DNA of 64,000 bases from Nitratireductor kimnyeongensis (GCF_019891395.1 NZ_CP078143.1:1340001-1404000); one strand, 5' to 3'. Shown: positions 18,616 through 27,537, counted from the first letter of the stretch. The notes: generated by a model from the letters alone, not told the origin. A program made the numbers and translations.

Positions 18616-19602
18616 CTAAATCACAGGCGGTCGCACGAGACCTGCATTGTCGAGCGCCTTCAGGAAGGCGCCCATGCGGCGTTGACGATAGGCATCGACA
18701 TCCATGTCGGAATAATCGAAGAAGCCGGATCCGGTCTTCAGGCCGATGCGCCCCTCTTCCATGTTGCGGCTGATGATCTCTGGCGCACGGTAGCGCTCAT
18801 CCTCGAACGCGCCGGCGAGATAGCGGCTTGCATAATAGAGAATGTCGCCGCCGCCCCAGTCGATGAATTCCAGAAGGCCGAGCACACCGAAGCGCAGGCC
18901 GAAACCATAGGTCACCGCCTTGTCGACATCCTCAGCGCTCGCAACGCCTTCCTCCACGATGCGCGCCGCCTCGTTCATGGCGAGCGCCTGAATGCGCGGC
19001 ACGATGTAACCGGGCGAAGCCTTGCAGACGATCGGCACCTTGCCGATCCCTTCAAGGAAGGTGCGCAGGAAGGCAATCGCTTCCTCCGCCGTTTCATCGG
19101 CCGGGCTCAGTTCCACCAGCGGCATCAGAAAGGCCGGGTTCAGCCAGTGCGCATTGAGAAAGCGCTCCGGCGCAGAGGTGAACCCTGCCAGCTCCGTCGA
19201 CAGCATGGTCGAGGTCGTCGAGGCCAGAATGGCGTCGCCGTCCGCATGGGCGTCGAAGAGCGCAAACGCATCGCGTTTTGCATCCGCGACCTCCGGCACA
19301 CCCTCGAATACGATCCGCGCGCCGGCAAGACCTGCCGCCGCCTCGCCGCGCGGCACGATGCGCACCCGTTTCATAATCTGCGGAACGGCATCCACGTTGA
19401 ACGCGCCGAGTGCTGCGATCGACGCGAGCGCCGTGCGGATTTCGTCCAGCGCCTCATCGCGCAGTTTTGCGAAGGCGTCGGCGTCGCGCTCCTTCGCATC
19501 GATCAGCCGCACCTCATGACCGGCATAGGCCACGCATTGCGCAATGCCCCGGCCCATGCGCCCGGCGCCAATGCAGGTGATGGTCACGTCACCCGCCATC
19601 AC
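18616..19602 (-). CDS. 3-hydroxyacyl-CoA dehydrogenase family protein (3-hydroxybutyryl-CoA dehydrogenase-like)
   Basis: A 328-residue single-function enzyme: N-terminal NAD-binding Rossmann domain (CIGAGRMGRGIAQC) and C-terminal all-alpha domain (EEGVASAEDVDKAVTYGFG). The family oxidises L-3-hydroxyacyl-CoA, or related 3-hydroxy acids, to the 3-oxo form with NAD+. The active-site His sits in NAHWLNP, where most family members have HFxNP. SGFFDYSD resembles the usual GKGFYDY ending. The start overlaps the end of the opine-dehydrogenase-like gene by 4 bases. In context it may act on a CoA intermediate made by the rightward ligase/thiolase arm. Confidence 0.87.
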   Translation of the reverse strand: MMAGDVTITCIGAGRMGRGIAQCVAYAGHEVRLIDAKERDADAFAKLRDEALDEIRTALASIAALGAFNVDAVPQIMKRVRIVPRGEAAAGLAGARIVFEGVPEVADAKRDAFALFDAHADGDAILASTTSTMLSTELAGFTSAPERFLNAHWLNPAFLMPLVELSPADETAEEAIAFLRTFLEGIGKVPIVCKASPGYIVPRIQALAMNEAARIVEEGVASAEDVDKAVTYGFGLRFGVLGLLEFIDWGGGDILYYASRYLAGAFEDERYRAPEIISRNMEEGRIGLKTGSGFFDYSDMDVDAYRQRRMGAFLKALDNAGLVRPPVI

Positions 19603-20675
19603 AGGCCCTCACGCAACATGGTCTGCACGGCCTCACGGCTCTCGCCCGCAAGACCGATCTGCTCCATGGTTCGCCCCTCGGCGCGGAAGTCGCGCTCGGC
19701 CACCGCTCCGGCAATGGCGAGAAGCCCCGCCGCCACCGGACAGGGCACGCCGGCCCAGTCGCCCACCGAAACCATGAAGGCGAGGCCCATGCCCACATCC
19801 TCCAGCATGTAGCGGTGGGATTTCAGGTCCAGCTTCTCATGCCAGTCCCCGGAATCCACCAGCTTGTCATGGGCCAAATTGCCATACATCCAGTTGCTGG
19901 TCTCGTAGTGATCGGCCAGCGGGAAATGCGGCGCGCCATAGCCCAGCGCCTCGCGGATCGCCATGCGCTCATTGTCGAGCGCGGTATGCGTGCGGCGGAT
20001 AGAAGCCTGCGTTCCCTCATTGTGAATGTCCCAGCGGTCGAAATGCTCAATGGGACCGGCATTCATGAGGATCAGCGGCGGGTGGATGATCGGACCGGCA
20101 TTCATCAGCGCGCCCGACAGGGCATCCTCAACGGGCTCGATGGAAGCCGGGAACACCGCCGCAATCGCCTTGATCGCGTGATCGGTATGCTTTGCTGGCA
20201 AGACGCCCGTAGGCAGGCGCGAGGCCCGCGTCGTCACGCGCACTTCCAGCGGCCCCTGCTTGCGTGTCAGCCAAGGCAGCGTGCCCGTTTCGGCAATCGC
20301 GATGTCGGCCTTCGAGCCCGCGTCACGAATACGCTTCATCATCAGGTAGGAGCCAAACGTGCCCGGCGGCAGGTAGATCACCTGCCCATCCTCCAGATGC
20401 GGCGCGAGCTTTGTGGCGATGTCCTCCTGCGCAAAGGCCGGGGTCGGCGCAACGATCAGCTCCGCTCCCTTCAAAGCTGCGGCGAGATCATCGGTCGGCA
20501 CGACCGCGATCTTCCGGCTGCCCTCGTGATCTGTCAGGGTGATGCCACCAGCCTGCTCGACATCGGCGAAACTAGCGCGATCCCGCCGCCACCAGCGGAC
20601 ATCATGCCCCGCCTCGGCAAAATCCGCAGCCGCAGCATAAGACCCGTTGCCTCCGCCCAGAACCGCTACTTTCAT
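19599..20675 (-). CDS. NAD/NADP octopine/nopaline (opine) dehydrogenase-family protein
   Basis: A 358-residue protein with an N-terminal Rossmann motif (VAVLGGGNGSYAAAADFA) and the opine dehydrogenase helical domain, including ALMNAGPIIHPPLILMNAG and the DIHNEGT segment where the catalytic His lies. Family members reductively condense an amino acid with a 2-keto acid, or run the reverse oxidation. The start at 20675 is used rather than 20702 because GGGGAG precedes it at good spacing. Next to RidA, which handles enamine/imine intermediates, it hints that the substrate carries an amine. A dehydrogenase acting on another substrate is possible. Confidence 0.82.
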   Translation of the reverse strand: MKVAVLGGGNGSYAAAADFAEAGHDVRWWRRDRASFADVEQAGGITLTDHEGSRKIAVVPTDDLAAALKGAELIVAPTPAFAQEDIATKLAPHLEDGQVIYLPPGTFGSYLMMKRIRDAGSKADIAIAETGTLPWLTRKQGPLEVRVTTRASRLPTGVLPAKHTDHAIKAIAAVFPASIEPVEDALSGALMNAGPIIHPPLILMNAGPIEHFDRWDIHNEGTQASIRRTHTALDNERMAIREALGYGAPHFPLADHYETSNWMYGNLAHDKLVDSGDWHEKLDLKSHRYMLEDVGMGLAFMVSVGDWAGVPCPVAAGLLAIAGAVAERDFRAEGRTMEQIGLAGESREAVQTMLREGL

Positions 20676-20721
20676 TCCTGTACTCCCCTCATTGCCACGC
20701 AATTTTTTGCGGATGGTTGTT

Positions 20722-21147
20722 CTACTTTCGAGCAGGCAAAACCGCCGTCGCCTCGATCTCCACGACTGCCTCAGGCTCCACGAGTCTCGTCACCTGAACG
20801 GTCGCCATGGCCGGAAAACAGCGCCCGAAGACATCGCGATACGCCTTTCCGAGCCCTTTCGGATCGGCGAGATAGTCTTCGACATTGGTCACATACCAGG
20901 TAAGACGCGTCAGGTGCTCCGGCCCCGCTCCAGCCGCTTCCAGCACATCGCGAATGTTGCGGAACGTCTGGTGAGCCTGCGCCACGAACCCTTTCGGAAA
21001 GCGCCCGTCCCGGTCCCAGCCGACCAGGCCACCCGTATAGATGATGCCGCCATCCGTCTTGACCGCGTTGGCATAGCCCCTTGGCTGTGGCCAGCCCTCG
21101 GGGTGCACCGTCTCATGCAGCAGTGTGGGTTCGGAGTTGTCCGTCAT
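20722..21147 (-). CDS. RidA/YjgF/Rid-family protein
   Basis: A 141-residue protein of the small trimeric Rid fold. It carries the family GLVGWDRDG and AHQTFRNIRDVLEAAGAG segments and the C-terminal PEAVVEIEATAV stretch. The Arg found in this region of true enamine/imine deaminases is in TRLVEPEAVVEIE at best, so deaminase activity is not certain. Its start overlaps the marR stop by 4 bases. In catabolic operons, Rid proteins hydrolyse reactive enamines or act on aminoacrylate-like ring-cleavage products. Confidence 0.88.
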   Translation of the reverse strand: MTDNSEPTLLHETVHPEGWPQPRGYANAVKTDGGIIYTGGLVGWDRDGRFPKGFVAQAHQTFRNIRDVLEAAGAGPEHLTRLTWYVTNVEDYLADPKGLGKAYRDVFGRCFPAMATVQVTRLVEPEAVVEIEATAVLPARK

Positions 21148-21668
21148 GACAGGCTAGCCTCAAGTTCTGCCGGTGCTGCCCGCGACTGCGCCGCAGCATC
21201 GTCTCCTCCCCGGCAAATTGCATGTATGTCTTTCAGCGCCGCCTTCAGACGGGCCGCATCCGTTTCGCCAAGCCGCGACACAATCGACTTTTCATGGACC
21301 CGCGCCTTTTCCACCAGCTTGGTGCCCAGCGTCCGCCCCTGCGCTGTCAGATTGACGCGCACTCGCCGGCGGTCGCGCGCGTCGCTGCGGCGCTTCACCA
21401 GCCCTTTCACCGCCATCTGATCGACGATCTTGGTCAGGTGCGATTGCTCCATCAGCGCAAGCTGGGCGAGCTGCGTCACCATCTGGCCATCCTCGTCGCA
21501 AAGGCAGGCGAGGATGCGCCATTCGGGAACACGCAACCCCTGCTCGCGCACATGAGCGTGGAAGTCGGCGCTGGCCGCGTCGCTGGCGGCAGCAAGCAGG
21601 TAAAGCAGGTAATCACCCACAAACCCTGCATCGCGGTCGATTTCTATTCTGTCATCTTCACTCGCCAT
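21144..21668 (-). CDS. MarR-family transcriptional regulator
   Basis: A 174-residue winged-helix protein. The MEQSHLTKIVDQMAVKGLV recognition region and RSDARDRRRVRVNLTAQG wing are typical of MarR. It lies inside the leftward operon between the second TRAP permease and ridA, so it probably regulates its own operon and the divergent oxygenase arm, with a substrate or CoA thioester releasing it from DNA. The palindromes at 24562-24609 are the natural operator candidates. Cytoplasmic dimer. Confidence 0.92.
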   Translation of the reverse strand: MASEDDRIEIDRDAGFVGDYLLYLLAAASDAASADFHAHVREQGLRVPEWRILACLCDEDGQMVTQLAQLALMEQSHLTKIVDQMAVKGLVKRRSDARDRRRVRVNLTAQGRTLGTKLVEKARVHEKSIVSRLGETDAARLKAALKDIHAICRGGDDAAAQSRAAPAELEASLS

Positions 21669-21680
21669 CAGATCGTCCGG

Positions 21681-22970
21681 TCACATGGAATTGGGGATGA
21701 GAAGCGCCATCGCCGGCACCGCGATCAACAGGGCAAGCCGCAGCACGTCCATAGCGACGAAGGGCACGATGCCGGCAAAAATGCGTTGCAGCGGAATGTC
21801 GGGCGCCACTGTGCGCATGACGAAAACATTCATGCCAATGGGCGGCGTGATGAAGCTCAGCTCGGTAGCAATCACCACAAAGATACCGAACCATATCGGG
21901 TCGAAACCGAGACCGGTGACGATCGGAAACAGGATCGGCACGGTGAGCGTGATCATCGAGATACTTTCGAGCAGGCAGCCCAGTACGAGATAGATCAGCA
22001 CGATCATGAAGATGACCGGATACGGACCGACACCGAAAGCGTTGATCCAGTTGCGCAGGTCGCCTGTCAGGCCGGAGAAATTCACATAGTTCAGGAAGTA
22101 GAGCGCACCGAACAGAATGAAGAACATCACCGCCGTGGTCTTCGCCGTGTCAAACAGTGTGGACAGCGTATCACGCAGGGTGAGCCGCCCTCGCATGAAA
22201 GTGAGCAGGAAAGCGCCCCCCGCACCCATGCCTGCCGCTTCCGTCGCCGTGAACACGCCCAGATAGATGCCGCCCAGGACAAACACGAAGAGCGCCAGCG
22301 CCCACACGACACCGCGCAGGGCGCGGATGCGGTCGATCAGAGGGAGCTTCGGCTGTGTTTCCAGATGCTCGGAATAGACCACCAGCGACAGACGCACGGC
22401 GATCATGTAGCCGATGACGCCAATCAGCCCCGGCAGGAGGCCCGCCAGAAACAACTTGCCGATATTCTGCTGGGTCAGAATGCCGTAGATGACGAGGATG
22501 ACGGACGGCGGAATGAGAATGCCGAGCGTACCGCCCGCCGCGATGGATGAGGCGGCCAGCCGGTCGGAATAGCCATATTTGCGCATCGCCGGCAGCGAGA
22601 TGCGGGCCATGGTCGCCGTGGTGGCGAGCGACGAGCCGCACACCGACGAGAATCCGCCGCAGGCGACGATGGTCGCCATGGCAAGCCCGCCCTTGCGATG
22701 GCGCAGCCAGGCATTCGCCGCCGCATAGAGATCACCCGCCACGCCCGACTGAACCACGAGATTGCCCATCAGAAGGAAGAGCGGCACGACGGACAACGTG
22801 TAGCTCCTGCCACTGTCGAAGAACACCTGCCCCAACATGGCCAGCGCCGGATGCCAGCCAACGATCGAGACAACGCCGACCAGCCCGACTGCCGTCATGG
22901 CGAAGGCGATGGGCACGCCCGCAAAGATGAGCGCCAGAAGCAGCGCCATTCCGACCGGCCACGCCATCAA
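21681..22970 (-). CDS. TRAP transporter large permease (DctM type), system 2
   Basis: A 429-residue multi-spanning protein. VCGSSLATTATMARISLPAM and GTLGILIPPSVILVIYG are the DctM signatures, and ATELSFITPPIGMNVFV closes the family pattern. It overlaps the small permease gene by 4 bases. It is clearly diverged from system 1 (15658-16974), so the two are separate transporters and not a recent duplication. Substrate unknown; the organisation suggests that it serves the same pathway. Confidence 0.95.
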   Translation of the reverse strand: MMAWPVGMALLLALIFAGVPIAFAMTAVGLVGVVSIVGWHPALAMLGQVFFDSGRSYTLSVVPLFLLMGNLVVQSGVAGDLYAAANAWLRHRKGGLAMATIVACGGFSSVCGSSLATTATMARISLPAMRKYGYSDRLAASSIAAGGTLGILIPPSVILVIYGILTQQNIGKLFLAGLLPGLIGVIGYMIAVRLSLVVYSEHLETQPKLPLIDRIRALRGVVWALALFVFVLGGIYLGVFTATEAAGMGAGGAFLLTFMRGRLTLRDTLSTLFDTAKTTAVMFFILFGALYFLNYVNFSGLTGDLRNWINAFGVGPYPVIFMIVLIYLVLGCLLESISMITLTVPILFPIVTGLGFDPIWFGIFVVIATELSFITPPIGMNVFVMRTVAPDIPLQRIFAGIVPFVAMDVLRLALLIAVPAMALLIPNSM

Positions 22971-23476
22971 ACGCCCCCGCCATCGCTTTTGGGCAGGCGC
23001 AGCACGGCCATGACAAATGTAATCACCGCACAGACGCCGGCGATGACCGCCGTCGCCTTGGCAAACGGCCCGAGCGGCGCGCGCAGATAAACCGTCACCT
23101 CATTGTAGCTGTCGAGCTGTGCCCCGTGCTTCCAGAGCTGCCAGGAGACGAGCCCCAGTACAGCGGCAACCAGAAGCCGGGCGAGATTGAGCTGAACTCT
23201 TTCAGCCACACCCTTGAGCCCGGCCGTGAGCAGATCGACACTCACATGCCCATCATCCAGGCACACCGCCGGCAGCCCTACGAACACGATCGCCATCAGG
23301 AGGATCTCGGTATATTCCGCGGCACCCGGCAGCGGCGACGACAGGAGATAACGGCCGATCACATCGACCACCGTCACCAGTGTCAGCGCCACCAGAAACG
23401 CGCCGCAGAGCAAGGCGGTCGCCAATCGTAGCCACCGCCGAGCCCGCATTGCGATCCGCTCGGAGGAAGCGGCCAT
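22967..23476 (-). CDS. TRAP transporter small permease (DctQ type), system 2
   Basis: A 169-residue protein with four membrane helices. ALTLVTVVDVIGRYLL and PGAAEYTEILLMAIVFVGLP fit DctQ. Its start touches the binding-protein stop by one base, and its end overlaps the large permease gene, so all three parts of system 2 are translationally coupled. Confidence 0.92.
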   Translation of the reverse strand: MAASSERIAMRARRWLRLATALLCGAFLVALTLVTVVDVIGRYLLSSPLPGAAEYTEILLMAIVFVGLPAVCLDDGHVSVDLLTAGLKGVAERVQLNLARLLVAAVLGLVSWQLWKHGAQLDSYNEVTVYLRAPLGPFAKATAVIAGVCAVITFVMAVLRLPKSDGGGV

Positions 23477-24516
23477 TATTCGGCCGCCACCGCTTTGATT
23501 TCGTCCTTGAGCTTGCCCAGAACCACGTCGAAATCGAGCCCCTTTGCCTCATAGGCCTTGGCCAGATCATCGAACATCGGCTGCGTCTTCTCACGGAGCG
23601 CCGCAAGCTCTTCATCGGTCGCATCGTGGAAATCCACCGTCGAGCCGATGACCTCCATGCCGGCTGCATCCGCAGCATCCCATGCCTGCCCCGCCATGCG
23701 CGAGAATGCCTCGCCGGAAACCTTTTCGATGGCCGCCTTGTCTTCATCCGACAGGCTGTCAAACTTCGCCTTGTTCATCACGAAGAAGAACGAGACGTTG
23801 TAGAGGCCGCCGGGAACACGCAGCGCCTTGTCGACCAGTGTTTCGAGCTTGAAGAAAGGCACGGATTCGACGGGGAAGAAAATACCGTCGGCAATACCGC
23901 CCGAAAGGATCTCATAGGATTGAGGAGACGGCGCCTGGATTGACACCATGTCCATCGCTTCGGCGAGCTTGTTGGTGATGTTGCCTGCAACGCGGATCTT
24001 CGCACCGGAAAGGTCCGACAGGGGCGAAACAGGCTTGCCCTTGGTGAACAGGAGCCCCGGCCCATGGCCGAACACGCCCAGCACCTTGGTGCCGCGGTGC
24101 TCTTCGGCCTGCCCCAGATCGCTCTCGAACACACGCCAGAAGGCCACCGAAAGGCTCTCCGACGTATCGGCGAGGAACGGCATTTCGGCAATTTCGGTCA
24201 GGGTGAAACGCCCCGGCGTATAGCCATGCACACCAAAGGTCAGATCGACAGCACCATTGGCGGCGAGGTCGAAATGCGCCGGTGGCGGACCGAGCGGTGC
24301 ATCCAGAATTTGCACTTCGATACGGCCGTCGCTGGCTTCTTTCAGTTGCTCCGCCCAGGGCATCATCATGTCCCGGACGATCGGGTGAGATGGCGGCAGC
24401 CAGTTCGACATGCGCAGAACCGTCTCCTGCGCCATCGCACCAAAACTCACGGCTGTCGACAGAATAGATGCAGATACAAATGTTTTCAGCATGCGCGTCA
24501 TTGTCTTTTTCTCCAT
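23476..24516 (-). CDS. TRAP transporter substrate-binding protein (DctP type), system 2
   Basis: A 346-residue secreted protein. The signal peptide ends near FGAMAQETVLRMS, followed by the DctP fold with NWLPPSHPIV, LPGPxxA-type pockets and GAKIRVAGNIT, where an Arg normally contacts the ligand carboxylate. GGAGGAGG lies 5 bp before the ATG at 24516. It is the first gene of the leftward operon, diverging from the oxygenase operon, which points to high-level expression under shared control. Confidence 0.93.
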   Translation of the reverse strand: MEKKTMTRMLKTFVSASILSTAVSFGAMAQETVLRMSNWLPPSHPIVRDMMMPWAEQLKEASDGRIEVQILDAPLGPPPAHFDLAANGAVDLTFGVHGYTPGRFTLTEIAEMPFLADTSESLSVAFWRVFESDLGQAEEHRGTKVLGVFGHGPGLLFTKGKPVSPLSDLSGAKIRVAGNITNKLAEAMDMVSIQAPSPQSYEILSGGIADGIFFPVESVPFFKLETLVDKALRVPGGLYNVSFFFVMNKAKFDSLSDEDKAAIEKVSGEAFSRMAGQAWDAADAAGMEVIGSTVDFHDATDEELAALREKTQPMFDDLAKAYEAKGLDFDVVLGKLKDEIKAVAAE

Positions 24517-24561
24517 GACGGCCTCCTCCTGTGCATGAGGCTTCCATAAGTTTTAATGCTC

Positions 24562-24609
24562 TTCAAGCTTAAAAAGATGAAATTTCACTTTTTTAGGTTT
24601 GAAGCTTGA
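24562..24609. promoter_or_regulatory. Nested inverted repeats in the divergent control region (candidate MarR operator)
   Basis: TCAAGCTT (24563-24570) and AAGCTTGA (24602-24609) form outer arms, each half itself a near-palindrome around AAGCTT. Between them lies TGAAATTTCA (24578-24587), a perfect 10-bp palindrome flanked by A5 and T5 runs (24571-24594). The region sits midway between the two divergent operons and next to the rightward promoter. Binding by the MarR protein of this cluster is inferred; no footprint exists. Confidence 0.55.
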
Positions 24610-24634
24610 CAGGGAAAAATATGCGAATTCATAT
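24606..24634 (+). promoter_or_regulatory. Candidate promoter of the oxygenase operon
   Basis: A perfect TTGACA (24606-24611) is followed by a 17-bp spacer and TCATAT (24629-24634). The -35 overlaps the right arm of the AAGCTTGA inverted repeat, so a protein bound there would block RNA polymerase. About 75 bp of leader separate it from the first gene. The -10 is only a partial match. Confidence 0.45.
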
Positions 24635-24708
24635 TAATCGGAAAGTGTGGCCACAGCTCAAAACCAACAACAAGATTTGGCTGGCCGCCGCAGGAGGAGA
24701 AATCGCCA

Positions 24709-25674
24709 ATGAGCGAATTGAAGCTCAAGGTACGCAAATCCGAGGCGCTCACACCGCAGATCCGGGCGCTCGAACTGGTGGCGGTCGATGGCGGCCCGTT
24801 GCCGGGCTTTTCAGCCGGCGCGCATATCCGCGTTGCGCTGCCCGATGGCTCGGACCGCCACTATTCCCTCGTCAATGCAAGCACCGAAGCCGGCGCCACG
24901 GAAACGCCTGAAACCTATCGCCTCGGCGTGCGCCTCGAAGAGGAGAGCAAGGGCGGCTCGCGCTTCATGCATGGGCTGAAGGAGGGCGACATCATCGAAA
25001 CATCCGCGCCGCGCAACGATTTTGCGCTGGTCGACACTCAAGCGCCTGTCCTTCTCTTCGCTGGCGGCATCGGCGTCACGCCGCTCATCTCCATGGCTGC
25101 CGAACTCAAGGCGAAGGACCGCCCTTTCTCGTTTCACTATGCGGGCCGTTCCCGCACTCTGCTGGCCTTTGTCGATGCGCTTGAGGCCATCGAAACCAAT
25201 GCCCTCACCATCCATTGCGACGACGAGCCTGAGACCTGCATTGACCTCAAGGCGCTGATCGGCAAGGCGCCTGCCGAAGGCCACATCTATGTGTGCGGCC
25301 CGCGCGGCATGATCGAGGCGGTGCGCGAAATCGCCCATGCCCGCGGCATCGCGAAGGACCATGTGCATTTCGAACTGTTCGAGGCGCATGAGGCCGAAGC
25401 GGGCGACAAGCCCTTCGAGGTCGAGATCAATTCCACGGGTCAGGTCTTCACCATACCGCCGGGCAAGTCCATCATCGACGTGCTCGAGGAAGAAGGCGTC
25501 GACCTGATCTATGATTGCCAGCGCGGCGATTGCGGCATCTGCCAGACCACCGTTCTGTCCGGCATTCCCGACCACCGCGACGTCATCCTCACCGACGATG
25601 AACGCGCGGCCAACGATGTCATGCAGATCTGCGTATCACGCGCAAAATCCGACCGGCTCGTCCTCGACCTCTAG
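24709..25674 (+). CDS. Oxygenase reductase component (phthalate dioxygenase reductase/VanB type)
   Basis: A 321-residue flavo-iron-sulfur protein in the order flavin domain, NAD domain, C-terminal plant-type [2Fe-2S] ferredoxin. RHYSLVNAS binds the flavin (FMN in this class), AGGIGVTPLISM begins the NAD domain, and CQRGDCGICQ with a later Cys in MQICVSR ligates the cluster. It passes electrons from NADH to the Rieske oxygenase encoded 36 bp downstream. An AGGAGGAGA ribosome-binding site precedes the ATG. No separate ferredoxin gene is needed in this arrangement. Confidence 0.94.
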   Translation: MSELKLKVRKSEALTPQIRALELVAVDGGPLPGFSAGAHIRVALPDGSDRHYSLVNASTEAGATETPETYRLGVRLEEESKGGSRFMHGLKEGDIIETSAPRNDFALVDTQAPVLLFAGGIGVTPLISMAAELKAKDRPFSFHYAGRSRTLLAFVDALEAIETNALTIHCDDEPETCIDLKALIGKAPAEGHIYVCGPRGMIEAVREIAHARGIAKDHVHFELFEAHEAEAGDKPFEVEINSTGQVFTIPPGKSIIDVLEEEGVDLIYDCQRGDCGICQTTVLSGIPDHRDVILTDDERAANDVMQICVSRAKSDRLVLDL

Positions 25675-25710
25675 GAGTCCGGACGGCGGCCAGCAAGGGA
25701 GCAGCAAGCC

Positions 25711-27045
25711 ATGAGCCGTTACGCGAACAACCCCCAGGCGATCAGAAATCTGATCCGACCCACGGAAGTCCACCGCGACGTCTATATCGATCAGGAAGTC
25801 TTCGAGCTGGAGATGAAATATCTCTTTGCCAACACCTGGGTCTTTGTCGGCCATGAGAGCCAGACTCCCAACAAGGGCGATTATTTCACCACCGAGATCG
25901 GCACGCAGCCGGTCATCATGGTGCGCCATTCCGACAACGAGATCTACGTCCTGCACAATCGCTGCCCGCACAAGGGCACGAAGATCGCCATCGACCGGAC
26001 GGGCAACACGGGCAAGTTCTTTCGCTGCCCCTATCACGCATGGTCGTTCAAGACGAATGGCTGCCTCCTCGCCATCCCGCTGCGCAAGGGCTACAAGGAC
26101 ACCGGGCTCGAAGAGAGCGAATCCGTGCACGGCATGGCCCCGGTCGGCGCGGTGAAAAACTATCGCGGTTTCATTTTCGCCCGCCTCAACAAGGACGGTC
26201 CGGACTTCGAAAGCTTCTTCGGAGAATCGCTGAGCTCCTTCGACAACATGGTCGACCGCTCGCCGGAGGGCCGTCTGGAAGTGGCCGGCCCGCCGCTGCG
26301 CTACATGCATCGCTGCAACTGGAAGATGCTGGTCGAGAACCAGACCGACACCTGCCACCCCATGGTCGCGCATGAAAGCTCGGCCGGCACGGCCATCGAC
26401 CTGTGGGAGAAGATGGACAAGCCCGAGGGAACGCAGAAGCCCATGGCCATGGAGGTGATCGCCCCCTTCATGAGCCCCTATGAGTTCTTCGAGAACATGG
26501 GCATCCGCACCTGGCCGAACGGTCACGGCCACACCGGCGTGCATCACTCGATCCACTCCGACTATTCGGCCATTCCTGGCTATTTCGAACAGATGGTCGA
26601 GGCCTATGGCGAGGAGCGCGCAAAGGCCATCCTCGGCGAGAACCGGCACAACACGGTCTATTTCCCCAACATCATGATCAAGGGGCCGATCCAGCAATTG
26701 CGGCTGTTCACCCCTATCGCCGCCGACAAGACGCTTGTCGAAAGCTACATCTACCGGCTGGTGGGCGCGCCCGACATGCTGCTGGAGCGTACCGCCATGT
26801 ACAACCGCATGATCAACGCGCCCACCTCCATGGTCGGCCATGACGATCTGGAAATGTATGAGCGCGCGCAGGAGGGCCTGCATTCCGACGGGCTCGAATG
26901 GGTCAACGTCCAGCGCCTCTATCAGGAGGGCGAGAATTTCGATGAGATCACCGTCGAAAACGGCACCACCGAGCGCCAGATGCGCAACCAGTTCCACGCG
27001 TGGGAAAAATACATGACGTTGACGATGGAAGGAGACGCGCAATGA
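25711..27045 (+). CDS. Aromatic-ring-hydroxylating (Rieske) oxygenase, alpha subunit
   Basis: A 444-residue catalytic subunit. The Rieske cluster ligands are Cys85, His87, Cys106 and His109 (CPHKG and FRCPYHAW). The mononuclear iron site is in ENQTDTCHPMVAH, with bridging Asp213 and ligands His216 and His221. The remaining sequence forms the START-like catalytic domain. It inserts oxygen, often as a cis-diol, into an aromatic ring, or hydroxylates or demethylates a substrate. The substrate cannot be assigned from sequence. It overlaps the beta-subunit gene by 4 bases (ATGA). Confidence 0.94.
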   Translation: MSRYANNPQAIRNLIRPTEVHRDVYIDQEVFELEMKYLFANTWVFVGHESQTPNKGDYFTTEIGTQPVIMVRHSDNEIYVLHNRCPHKGTKIAIDRTGNTGKFFRCPYHAWSFKTNGCLLAIPLRKGYKDTGLEESESVHGMAPVGAVKNYRGFIFARLNKDGPDFESFFGESLSSFDNMVDRSPEGRLEVAGPPLRYMHRCNWKMLVENQTDTCHPMVAHESSAGTAIDLWEKMDKPEGTQKPMAMEVIAPFMSPYEFFENMGIRTWPNGHGHTGVHHSIHSDYSAIPGYFEQMVEAYGEERAKAILGENRHNTVYFPNIMIKGPIQQLRLFTPIAADKTLVESYIYRLVGAPDMLLERTAMYNRMINAPTSMVGHDDLEMYERAQEGLHSDGLEWVNVQRLYQEGENFDEITVENGTTERQMRNQFHAWEKYMTLTMEGDAQ

Positions 27046-27524
27046 CGACCCCGACCCGCGACGACCTGATCGACTTCGTCTATGAAGAAGCCCGGATGCT
27101 GGACGATGGCCGCTTCGACGAATGGCTCGATCTGTGGACCCATGACAGCTATTACTGGATGCCGCTCGACTACAATCAGGAAGACGCCAAACACGTCACC
27201 TCGCTGCTGCATGAAGACGCCTTCATGCGCAAATTGCGCGTCGAGCGCTTCAAGGGCGAGCGCACCTTCTCGCAGAAACCGAAGACCCGCTGCCACCACG
27301 TTCTGAACCGCCCCTTCATCGACCATATGGACGAGGAGAAGGGTGAGTATGTCACCCACACGGCGTTTCACTATGTGGAGACGCGGCTCGACGACCAGAT
27401 CCTGCTCGCCGCCACGGCGCGCCACGAGTTGAAACTCATCGAGGGAAAGCTGAAGATCACCCACAAGCGCGTCGATCTGCTCAATTCCGATGCCGCCTTC
27501 GGCAATATCCAGATGTTCCTTTGA
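27042..27524 (+). CDS. Aromatic-ring-hydroxylating dioxygenase, beta subunit
   Basis: A 160-residue protein of the SnoaL-like cone fold used by the small subunit of alpha3beta3 oxygenases. DDGRFDEWLDLWTHDSYYWMP and TRCHHVLNRPFI are family features, and the protein ends in the typical KRVDLLNSD stretch. The ATG at 27042 overlaps the alpha stop; an upstream in-frame ATG at 27000 lies inside the alpha gene and is rejected. Structural role, stabilising the alpha trimer. Confidence 0.92.
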   Translation: MTTPTRDDLIDFVYEEARMLDDGRFDEWLDLWTHDSYYWMPLDYNQEDAKHVTSLLHEDAFMRKLRVERFKGERTFSQKPKTRCHHVLNRPFIDHMDEEKGEYVTHTAFHYVETRLDDQILLAATARHELKLIEGKLKITHKRVDLLNSDAAFGNIQMFL

Positions 27525-27537
27525 AAGCGCGCAGCAG

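Noticed and set aside
25636..27042. 468-codon minus-strand frame opposite the Rieske alpha subunit
   Set aside because: The plus-strand protein has all Rieske and iron ligands; the antisense frame has none of its own.
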